Assembly: GCA_013368375.1 (NCBI GenBank)
Contig: JAACJP010000028.1
Span: forward strand, 62,001-126,000
Length of the DNA stretch: 64,000 bases
Direction: 5' to 3'
DNA from: Tricholomella constricta
Taxonomy: Eukaryota > Basidiomycota > Agaricomycetes > Agaricales > Lyophyllaceae
Shown: one piece after another, positions 56,630 to 64,000 of the stretch
How positions within the stretch are numbered: the stretch's first letter is position 1
Layout of the letters: every line of letters begins with the position of its first letter
Made by a program: the position numbers and the translations under genes
The notes under the pieces: model-generated
What the model saw: only the letters and a program-made list of their open reading frames with translations
What the model was told of the DNA's origin: nothing
The model's database searches: none

Positions 56630-58910
56630 ATGAATTCAACCACGTCTCCGTGCGCTCCAATTCTTTAGTACGATCATCAGCAACTACTTACAAAAACATT
56701 TTACAGAGAGAATATCCAAATCACAGGTATTGATCACTCAAGGTGGCATTCAGATTTCGGTGCTGATCAGCGTGAACCAGTGTGCAAGGCTACGGCTCTC
56801 CCAAAAGTATGGGTGCATACGCCAGACTGCCGTGTTGCTATCACCGTAGGGTCCGACAGAAAGGTTACGCAGAGGGTCAAGGGTGACAATCCGGTTTGGG
56901 ACCAGTCATTCTTCTTGTACGTTTCGTGACCCACTTCCTTCGGTAGACTGATTTATCGTATCACAGTGCTGCGAAGCCCGGCTCCAAGGTCTCGATCGAA
57001 ATCTTACACGGCAAACATTCCATGGTCATTGCAGAAGCGGTTACCAGCGTGAAGACTGAGCATCTGCAGACCGGAAAAGTCGCATCCGGTACGTGACTTA
57101 AATTCGCAGTCGTTCGCTCGAGCCTGAATCATATCTTGAGACGAGATTGTACCCCTCGAGCTCCTGGTGTCATCCATCCTTTCCCGCGGGAACTCAACTA
57201 TCGTCCTGTCATTCTTAGCTGCTTCGCCAAAGGACACTCGCGCTCCTCACGCGCCTCAATCAACAACTTCTGATCTCGCTCCGCAGGGGCTCGAGGTTAT
57301 CTCATCTGAGGCGAGCGCTTCGGAGCCTCGCCCGCCGTCGAACCAGGACGCTCGCGCTCCCCGTGCTCCTCAATCGGCGACTTCTGGTCTTGCTCTGCAG
57401 CATCTCGAGGTCAAGGCGAGGGCTGTGGAGCCTCACCCGCCGTCGAACCAGAAGTTTTCTGATGTTATACAGAAACTCAAGCAATTCGTGATCTTAGGCA
57501 GTGCTATAGCAGAGGTCAGTGATTGTAAACATGCCATCATGATAATCATCCTAACTTGAATCCCACATCTATAGGTTCACCCATATGCCAAGGCAGTTTG
57601 GGGCCTGCTGACATTAGGGTTATCTGTAAGTCAACTACCCGTCCGATAATCGTCATTCTCAGTGTTATTTCAGGTTTTGAATGAGCATTACGAACGCAAT
57701 GCCCGCATCCGAGATCTCTGGGCCTGTGTCCTTGAGACATTGGACTTCATGAAGGACACTGAGTCACTTCACAATGTTCATTCCCTCACCGGGACTCTCC
57801 AAGCCATGATGGAACAGGTTTATGAATGCATCATCTATCTTAAAAAGCAAAGGGAACGAAGTACGGCTGGTGCGTCATTTTCATTATGTCATCATGCTAA
57901 TCCCCACCTCATTTCCAGAGGCCATGGTCAAAGCCATCCTTGCAGAGGATGACACTATCATCCAGAGGTTTACTGATGCCTTCAAACAGCTTAAGGTTCA
58001 GTTTGATCAACACATCAACGTACAGCAGTGGAAGATCACTCAAGCGACTGGAGAGCAAGTTGCTATGATTTCCAATAAGATTGACGTGCTTGTAAGAGAA
58101 AGTGAAGGTCGTCAACTGGAACGCCTGCTTGCTACTGATTTGCTCAGAGACTGGAGTTCTACATGTCTTTCTGGTACTCGTGAAAGGCTCTTGTCTGAGA
58201 TTATGAGCTGGGCTCAGTCTGATTCTAGTCCTTCTATGTTCTGGCTCTCTGGAGCTGCTGGAACTGGCAAGTCCAGTGTTGCAGGCAGTGTTGCTGAATT
58301 GCTGAAGTCCAAGAATATCCTTGGTGCCTTTGTTGGCTTTCGCAGAGATATTGCAGTGGATGATACTCCCAGCCATCTATTTGGTAGCATTGGATGCCAG
58401 ATTGCATTTTTTCATGAAGATGTGCGTCGGAATGTACTTGCTGCTATGAATGACAAGCTGCCAAACATTCACATGCTCCAGCAGCAGGCCAGAGAGCTTG
58501 TGGTGCAGCCTTTGCTGAGTAGTGTGGCACTTTCCCGTGTTGTCATTGTAATTGATGCTCTGGATGAGTGTGCAGCTGATTTTGGCAAGAATGGCAAGCC
58601 AGGTCGTGAAAAACTGGTAGATGTTCTTGTCACAGAATTTGCAGCCCTCCCGACTTTTGTTAAAGTCTTTGTAACTTCAAGGAAGGAAGGGATTATTATT
58701 CACCAGCTACCTCAATTTAAGTCACTGCAAAATATAGATCTTACCTCAGTTGTTGATACTCAAAATGACATTTCTATGTATATCGACTGGAGGTGTAAGA
58801 AGATTCAGCAGAAATATAGCCTTGATGACTGGCCTGATGATGCAGATGTTTCTCAGCTTGCAGTTTATGCTGACAAACTGTTTGTCTGGGCAGACGTTGC
58901 ATGCTCCTAT
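56630..58910 (+). CDS. NLR-like C2/NACHT protein, cut by retrotransposon
   Basis: The spliced frame begins near an ATG at 56630 (start uncertain) and gives a C2-like N-terminus (CRVAITVGSDRKVTQRVKG, NPVWDQSFF, KPGSKVSIEILH), a linker with repeated Arg-Ala-Pro phrases, and a helical region (AEVHPYAKAVWGLLTLGLSV) resembling the Goodbye-type N-terminal domain of fungal STAND proteins. The NACHT domain follows: Walker A SGAAGTGKSSVAGS near 58250 and Walker B RVVIVIDALDEC near 58545. The frame stops at TAG inside the LTR that starts at 58911, right after KLFVWADVACSY, so the C-terminal repeats are missing. Such proteins are fungal NLR candidates for self/non-self recognition. The NACHT exon is richer in T-ending codons than neighbouring genes. 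Confidence 0.8.
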
Positions 58911-59555
58911 TGTTAGGGCGACCTTTAGAGCAGAGCTTAGTCGTACTGGCAAAGGGGAATCCAAAGTTATATTGATGTACAGTAACGAGGTAAATAAGGC
59001 TTACCTGGCAAAGGGGAATCCAAAGAGAATAGTGTAAAGGATTCCCAGATGCCAGGGGGCCGGCTATATACAAGTGTGATACATGAGGGCAGGCTCTCCA
59101 TAGTGTACTGTGCATGTGATAATAACGACATGTGATAACCATGACAGGTGATAATGATGAGCGGGTTCCGGATGCTGTCTGATGGTAACCGTCGTCGGGA
59201 TGTCAGGTGATCGGGAATATGAACAGGGACACGAGGGTATACAAGTGTGATACATGAGGGCAGGCTCTCCATAGTGTACTGTGCATGTGATAATAACGAC
59301 ATGTGATAACCATGACAGGTGATAATGATGAGCGGGTTCCGGATGCTGTCTGATGGTAATCGTCGTCGGGATGTCAGGTGATCGGGAATATGAACAGGGA
59401 CACGAGGGAAATGACAGGAAGTGAGTAAGGTAAATATGTACACCGACGCTTGGGTCAGAGCGTCGGGGTCGGGATCGCGATCGGTCAGGAGTGAGCGCAC
59501 GTGTCGGGGAACAGTTGGTGAGCGTCGGAGGGCGCGAACGGGTGTTCCCCTAACA
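58911..59555 (-). repeat. 3' LTR of the chromovirus
   Basis: The 645-bp sequence starts TGTTAGGG and ends CCCCTAACA on the plus strand, giving the TG...CA ends and short inverted repeats of LTRs. The polypurine tract abuts its right side. The host base string before it is CCTAT (58906-58910), the predicted target duplication to be found on the far side of the 5' LTR. It contains a perfect-looking 171-bp tandem duplication and a repeated CTGGCAAAGGGGAATCCAAA (near 58948 and 59009). Confidence 0.93.
59067..59408. repeat. Two 171-bp tandem units inside the LTR
   Basis: Units 59067-59237 and 59238-59408 are almost identical (one visible difference, GGTAACCG against GGTAATCG). Both begin TATACAAGTGTGATAC and end CACGAGGG. 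Within an LTR such duplications commonly sit in U3 and can hold enhancer-like elements; that role here is inference. Confidence 0.95.
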
Positions 59556-62500
59556 TCACCCCCCCTTTTGAATTGCAACGACTCGGTGCGGGGTAGCGGT
59601 GGCGAAGACGGCCGGGGATAATGTGAACATGCCACGAATGTGGCGGGCAGCGTCGGGGTTGTCGCGGTGGAACTTGCGTACCAGATCGGGGGCGGTGACA
59701 TTTTCGCGAGGTTCCCATGAAGCTTCTTCGTAACCATAGCCTTTCCACAGGACCTTGTACTGTAGTTTTTTGCGGAAGGTTCGGCTATCGAGGATCTTTT
59801 CAACTTCGTAATGGGGTTCGTTGTCGATTATGTCGGGGGGAGGAGGAGGATTGGACCGACGACCTTCGATCGGATCAGCGACGGCGGGGATGAGTTTCAC
59901 GACGTGGAAGACTGGGTGGATGCGCTTCATGGACTGAGGCAGCAGGAGGCGGTATGCGAGCGGGCCGACTCGCCTTTGCACGACAAAAGGGCCAAGGTAG
60001 CGATGCGACAATTTCTTAGATGGTCGGGTCGTAGAAATGTCGGTCGCGTCCAAGTATACCTTGTCGCCAGGCTGGTAGTCGGGCGTTGGGGCGTGTCGCT
60101 GGTTGTAGTACCGCTCCATGTCGTCTTTGGCCTTTGAGAGCGCCGCCTTGGCTTCTTCCTGTGCTTCCTTCATGCGCTCCACAAACTCGTCGGCCGACTC
60201 GTTCTTGGAAGCGCCCCGACGTGGCTCAAAGCCCATGCGTGGATGCCGACCAGTGTCGAGCAGGAAGGGGGTCTGCTGCGTCGCCGAATGTACATGGTTG
60301 TTGTAACTGAATTCGGCGTCGGGCAAGAGGTCCTCCCAGTCGTTCTGACGCTCATTGCAGAAGACCCGCAAGAACTGTTCCAGCTCTTGGTTGACGCGTT
60401 CGGTCTGTCCGTCGGTCTGCGGGTGGTACGCCGTCGAAGCTGACAGCTTGATACCCAGGAGTCGGTAGAGTTCGCGCGTGAATTCGGCGACGAACTGTGG
60501 ACCTCGATCGGAGACAAAGGCATCTGGGAGACCGTGGAGCTTCCAGACGTGGCGCCGGTAGAGGTTCGCAGCCCCCAAAGCCGAACAAGTCGTGTGCGAC
60601 GCGATGAAGTGCGCGCGTTTTCCGACCGAATCCACGACGTTCATGATCGCGTCGTGGCCATTGGACTCGGGGAGTTCGGTGATGAAGTCGACCGACACAA
60701 CATTCCATCGGCCTTCGGGAATGGGGAGCGGCTGCAGCTGTCCGACAGGGAGTTGGCGGCGGGGTTTCGTGCGCAAGCACATGTCGCAGGTGCTGGTGTA
60801 GGAACCGATGAAGCGCGACATCTGGGGCCACCAGTAGTTGCGCGACACCAGCTCTAACGTCTTCCAGCGACCTGGGTGACCGGCGACCTTGGAGTCGTGG
60901 TGGTGCTCCACGATGCGTCGGCGGAGGTCAGGAACGTTCGGGACATAGATCCGTCCACGGAACGTGAGCAGACCGCCTTCCTCTCCCCACTCGCCAAAGC
61001 GAAGGGAGCGACCAGCGATCTTGGATGCCTTGACCAGTTGCGCCGCTTTCGCGACCGCATCCTCCTGTGCGCCATCGCGGTTGCCCTTGCGAATTGCCTT
61101 CAGCACGTCATCCTCTTCTCCGACCAATACAAGACCTTCAGTTGCGCGAACCGCGAAGAACTCGGGTTTGAGCAGTACGATGTCGGCGTTGTCAGCACTT
61201 CCGTCGCCATGGTCGGAGCGGCGCGATAACGCGTCAGGCTTGCCCATGCTACAGCCAGGACGGTGGTGGAGGGCGAAGTCGAAGTTAGCGAGGTAGAGCG
61301 ACCATCGGGCTTGACGCCGATTGAGTTTCTTCGCGGTGAGGAAGTACTCAAGGTTCTTGTGGTCGGTCCAGATCTCCACCTTGTGCTTTGCGCCTTCTAC
61401 GAAGTGTCGCCACTCCTCCAGAGACCGGATGATCGCTAGCATCTCCTTGTCATGGATCTCGTAGTTCCGCTCGACGGCGTTCAAGCTCTTTGAGTAGAAC
61501 GCGACGGGGTGCCATTTGCCGTCGGACGGCGACTCTTGCGACAGGACCGCGCCCGTTGCGAAGTCAGATGAATCGGCTTCGATGCGGTACGGTCGGTCGT
61601 CGTCAGGGAACATGAGAATGGGCCCCGATGTGATCGCCGACTTCAGAAGGCCAAAGGCCGACTGCTCCGACTCTCCCCATCGCCAGGCGACGTCCTTGCC
61701 TGTCAGATCGAACAGGGGTCGGGCGTGATGCGAGAAGTCCTGGATGAACCGTCGGTAGAAGTTAGTGAAGCCTAGAAATGCTTGCACTTCCTTCTTGTTC
61801 TTCGGCGCTGGCCATTCCAACACTCCAGCAACCTTAACAGGGTCCATCTCCGCTTGCCCTTGCGAAATGATCAGCCCCAGATACTCGATCTTGGTCTGTT
61901 CGAATTCGCATTTCTCGGGCTTTAAGAACAACTGATGTTCGCGGAGTCGGTCCAGTACTAATCGCGCGACCCGACGGTGTTCCTCTAGAGTCTTGGTATA
62001 AATCAAGATGTCGTCGAGGTACACGCAAACAACACCTTCGGCGATCAGATCGCGGAAAATATCATTCATCATGGTCTGAAATGTGGCGGGGCTGTTCGTG
62101 AGGCCGAAGAACATGACGAGCGGCTCAAAGAGACCGCGGTTCGTCCGAAACGCTGCCTTCCACTCGTCGCCTTCCTTGATCCGAACATTGTTGTACCCCC
62201 ATCGGACGTCCAGCTTGGTGAAGTACCGCGCGCCGCGAAGGTTATTCACCAGTTCGCTAATGAGGGGCAGCGGGTATCGGTTCTTCACCGTGAGCGCATT
62301 GAGCGTCCGATAGTCCTGTACCAGGCGGAGCGACCCGTCCTTCTTCTTGATGAAGAAGACCGGTGATGCCATGGGCGACTTGGACGGTCGGATACGACCC
62401 GTCTCGAGATTCTCTTTGAGGAACGCGTCGAGTTCAACCTGTTCCGCCGGTGACAGCGGGTAGACCTTCGTGCCGGTCGGCGACGCGCCCGGCTCCAGTT

Positions 62501-63590
62501 CGATGGCATGGTCCCATTGCTTGCGCTCAGGGAGCTCATCGAACGCAACTTTGGAGAAGACATCTTCAAAGTCGTGGAGGTGGGTGGGTACGGCGTCGCG
62601 GAACGTTTTGGGCACGGAGTTAGCAGCGTGCGCTTCCGCAAGTCGCTGCGATGTCGTTTGGCTGGCCCGAATATGTTCGGCGGTCGGGGTCGGATGGATC
62701 GCGGTCGCGAAGATGCGATCGCCATTCAGGAAGGTCTCCGTCAGGAAGTCGTCGGATTCTGGGTCAGGTTCCTCCAGGATCGGAGTGTAGGGGAGGAACT
62801 CGTCGTCATCAGAGTCGTCCTCCACGTACGGATTGGTCGGGGCCCGCAGGTCAGGCTCAATCGTTGGGATGCCATCGGCTCGACAGGCACGGATTGCTGC
62901 GCGCACTTTGGTACGTGCGCGTCGATCGGCTTTGACCTCATCCTTGCAGGTGTCGCACTGCATCGGACAGCGACTCATCTTTACCTCTTTGGTCTCCCAG
63001 TCGATCTCAGGGTTGTGGTTTTTAAGCCAGTTGAACCCGAGGATCATGTCGTGCTTGCCTAACTGGGTGACCCCGAAGACGGCTCGTTCGGTATGACCAT
63101 TGTATCGCAAGACAGCTTCTACGATGCAAGAGACCGAACCGCCTTCGTTGAGGGTGCCGTCTACGTTGTAAACTGGGGATGGCCGACTAAGCACCTTGGT
63201 CGTGAGTTTGTGTTTCTCGACGAAAGCGATATTGAGAAAGCTGCCGGTCGCTCCGCTGTCCACTAGCGCAGTGACGGCGTGCGACTCCTGGGTGTCGGTG
63301 GTCTCCAGTTCAACGTTGAGCCACAGGGATCTGGGGCAGGGGGAGGCAGCGGCGATGAAGCGACTAGGAAGTCGCTTTTCCCAGCGGGGTAGGCCACGAC
63401 GCGACGGAGCGATCGGCTTTGCGACTGCGATCGGTGTCGTCGGGTCGGAGGGGTTTTGTACGTCTTTGTCGGTCGGTTCACTCGTAGGAATAGCAGCAAT
63501 AATAGGTGTATTGGCATATTCTATGGACAGTGGAGCGAACCGATTACGACTAGACAACGGGGGCGTACGTTCCACCCGTTGTGCGATTAA
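59556..63590 (-). CDS. pol: Pol polyprotein of Ty3/Gypsy chromovirus
   Basis: About 1,345 codons without interruption when counted from the -1 frame at the gag stop. In order: aspartic protease with ALVDSGATGSFLN; reverse transcriptase with LVQDYRTLNALTVKNRYPLP and the catalytic CVYLDDILIY; RNase H with RIEADSSDFATGAVLS and WTDHKNLEYF; integrase zinc finger (HHDSKVAGHPGRW, CDMCLRTK) and core with SVDFITELP, VSDRGPQFVAEF and HPQTDGQTERVNQELEQFL for the D, D, E residues; and a chromodomain, HYEVEKILDSR with LQYKVLWKGYGYEEASWEP. No damaged catalytic residue was noticed. The stop TGA touches the LTR. The chromodomain would direct integration to certain histone marks; here the element landed in an NLR-like gene. 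Confidence 0.95.
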   Translation of the reverse strand, partial: LIAQRVERTPPLSSRNRFAPLSIEYANTPIIAAIPTSEPTDKDVQNPSDPTTPIAVAKPIAPSRRGLPRWEKRLPSRFIAAASPCPRSLWLNVELETTDTQESHAVTALVDSGATGSFLNIAFVEKHKLTTKVLSRPSPVYNVDGTLNEGGSVSCIVEAVLRYNGHTERAVFGVTQLGKHDMILGFNWLKNHNPEIDWETKEVKMSRCPMQCDTCKDEVKADRRARTKVRAAIRACRADGIPTIEPDLRAPTNPYVEDDSDDDEFLPYTPILEEPDPESDDFLTETFLNGDRIFATAIHPTPTAEHIRASQTTSQRLAEAHAANSVPKTFRDAVPTHLHDFEDVFSKVAFDELPERKQWDHAIELEPGASPTGTKVYPLSPAEQVELDAFLKENLETGRIRPSKSPMASPVFFIKKKDGSLRLVQDYRTLNALTVKNRYPLPLISELVNNLRGARYFTKLDVRWGYNNVRIKEGDEWKAAFRTNRGLFEPLVMFFGLTNSPATFQTMMNDIFRDLIAEGVVCVYLDDILIYTKTLEEHRRVARLVLDRLREHQLFLKPEKCEFEQTKIEYLGLIISQGQAEMDPVKVAGVLEWPAPKNKKEVQAFLGFTNFYRRFIQDFSHHARPLFDLTGKDVAWRWGESEQSAFGLLKSAITSGPILMFPDDDRPYRIEADSSDFATGAVLSQESPSDGKWHPVAFYSKSLNAVERNYEIHDKEMLAIIRSLEEWRHFVEGAKHKVEIWTDHKNLEYFLTAKKLNRRQARWSLYLANFDFALHHRPGCSMGKPDALSRRSDHGDGSADNADIVLLKPEFFAVRATEGLVLVGEEDDVLKAIRKGNRDGAQEDAVAKAAQLVKASKIAGRSLRFGEWGEEGGLLTFRGRIYVPNVPDLRRRIVEHHHDSKVAGHPGRWKTLELVSRNYWWPQMSRFIGSYTSTCDMCLRTKPRRQLPVGQLQPLPIPEGRWNVVSVDFITELPESNGHDAIMNVVDSVGKRAHFIASHTTCSALGAANLYRRHVWKLHGLPDAFVSDRGPQFVAEFTRELYRLLGIKLSASTAYHPQTDGQTERVNQELEQFLRVFCNERQNDWEDLLPDAEFSYNNHVHSATQQTPFLLDTGRHPRMGFEPRRGASKNESADEFVERMKEAQEEAKAALSKAKDDMERYYNQRHAPTPDYQPGDKVYLDATDISTTRPSKKLSHRYLGPFVVQRRVGPLAYRLLLPQSMKRIHPVFHVVKLIPAVADPIEGRRSNPPPPPDIIDNEPHYEVEKILDSRTFRKKLQYKVLWKGYGYEEASWEPRENVTAPDLVRKFHRDNPDAARHIRGMFTLSPAVFATATPHRVVAIQKGG
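59559..59569 (-). other. Polypurine tract
   Basis: On the minus strand AAAAGGGGGGG lies directly before the pol stop TGA (59556-59558) and the LTR. It is the expected plus-strand DNA primer site. It encodes the last residues of pol (Lys-Gly-Gly), so coding and priming overlap. Confidence 0.85.
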
Positions 63591-64000
63591 AAACCCTCCT
63601 CAGCATCGGAGGTGCCCGCGTCGGGCGACGATGGAGTCTGGTCGGCGGGAACTGCGTCTTTGCGGGCTAGACGCTCCATGATGAGCGCCTCCAGCTCGTC
63701 GTCTAGCATGTGGCGCACGTCCCAGCGCAAGGGACAGTCACGCGAGTAGTGACCCTTCTTCTTGCACCGGAAGCAGTGGTCGTCGGCAGGTGCAACCCGG
63801 TCGCGCATCCGATCTACATCCATCGGGACGCCCTGGGGGAGCGGCCTAGGGGCCGGTGCAATGGGAGCGCGAGGGGCGGGGGGAGCAGAAGCGGGAGTGG
63901 GAATGGGAGTGGGGGCCGTAGCGAACGCCCATCGTGCGGCTACGGCGGTGGTTGGGCGGCCGTCCGGCGCCTTCGTCGGGACCATCCGACGGTGGAAGTC
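63587..64000 (-). CDS. gag: Gag, C-terminal part with zinc knuckle
   Basis: The frame is open from the window edge to TAA at 63587-63589. It contains a Pro/Ala-rich stretch and one CCHC zinc knuckle, CFRCKKKGHYSRDC, the nucleic-acid binding motif of nucleocapsid. It ends GTSDAEEGF. Pol lies in the -1 frame and overlaps the stop, so Gag-Pol is probably made by frameshifting. The N-terminal capsid part is outside the window. Confidence 0.92.
   Translation of the reverse strand, partial: DFHRRMVPTKAPDGRPTTAVAARWAFATAPTPIPTPASAPPAPRAPIAPAPRPLPQGVPMDVDRMRDRVAPADDHCFRCKKKGHYSRDCPLRWDVRHMLDDELEALIMERLARKDAVPADQTPSSPDAGTSDAEEGF
63590..63596 (-). promoter_or_regulatory. Candidate -1 ribosomal frameshift site
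   Basis: On the minus strand the heptamer G GGT TTT, read in the gag frame, fits X XXY YYZ and is followed at once by the gag stop TAA. A -1 slip continues as TTA ATC GCA CAA into the open pol frame. The site and the exact overlap are seen in the sequence; use for frameshifting is inferred from retroelement practice. A stimulating RNA structure was not established. Confidence 0.7.

Larger units (their letters stand above)
58911..64000 (-). mobile_element. Ty3/Gypsy chromovirus, 3' part
   Basis: On the minus strand the order is gag (edge of window), pol with protease, reverse transcriptase, RNase H, integrase and chromodomain, polypurine tract, then a 645-bp LTR. Chromodomain after integrase identifies the chromovirus branch. 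Coding frames are open throughout and the LTR ends are perfect, so the element appears young and possibly active. The 5' LTR and primer-binding site lie beyond the right edge. Confidence 0.95.

Noticed and set aside
58001..58911. Possible complete NLR gene ending at 58916
   Set aside because: The stop TAG lies within the first bases of the LTR; the gene is truncated, not naturally short.
60170..62725. Several frames of 100-160 codons overlapping pol in other frames
   Set aside because: Arg/Ser/Pro-rich shadows of a GC-rich coding region; the minus-strand pol frame carries all catalytic motifs.
1..64000. tRNA and rRNA genes
   Set aside because: No cloverleaf with a GTTCRA-type T-loop and matching acceptor stem was found by eye; an automated tRNA scan would be decisive.

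Overview
The window looks like nuclear DNA of a basidiomycete fungus, most likely an Agaricomycete. Genes carry many short GT-AG introns of about 50-60 bp. The families are typical of mushroom-forming fungi: seven-TM proteins of the basidiomycete-expanded type, an atypical G-alpha subunit, HNH_2-type proteins in several copies, an NLR-like NACHT protein, and a Ty3/Gypsy chromovirus. All gene models were read by eye from splice signals and protein similarity, so exon borders are inferred.

Layout. 1-9 kb: the 3' end of an F-box/LRR-like gene, a seven-TM protein gene (minus), a degenerate 0.7 kb tandem duplication, and a single-pass membrane protein gene (plus). 9.3-19.7 kb: a broken fragment of a PRM10-like gene, a broken PMS1 (MutL) gene, an apparently intact HNH gene, and decayed sequence holding a 1,229-bp TA-flanked transposon. 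19.7-47.4 kb: the ordinary gene-rich part, with an intact PRM10-like transporter gene, NUP107/NUP84, two tandem GPCR-like seven-TM genes, a 2OG-Fe(II) oxygenase gene, an atypical G-alpha gene, an AIFM2-like FAD oxidoreductase gene, and a gene for a nucleotidyltransferase-like protein. 47.4-56.5 kb: an inverted second copy of the 10.9-19.7 kb block, with two further HNH copies (one with an in-frame stop, one split by a 1,230-bp TA-flanked element) and a second, internally deleted PMS1 copy. 56.6-64 kb: a C2/NACHT NLR-like gene cut by a Ty3/Gypsy chromovirus that runs off the right edge.

Main observations. Two 9-kb inverted arms flank about 27.7 kb of otherwise normal genes, a structure able to mediate inversion. 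The two arms act as empty sites for each other, so the two TA-flanked elements can be delimited to the base. Both PMS1 copies here are broken, and only one of three HNH paralogs looks functional. The G-alpha protein has Ser in place of the catalytic Gln of the DVGGQ motif, and it lies within 10 kb of two GPCR-like genes. No tRNA, rRNA or CRISPR array was found.
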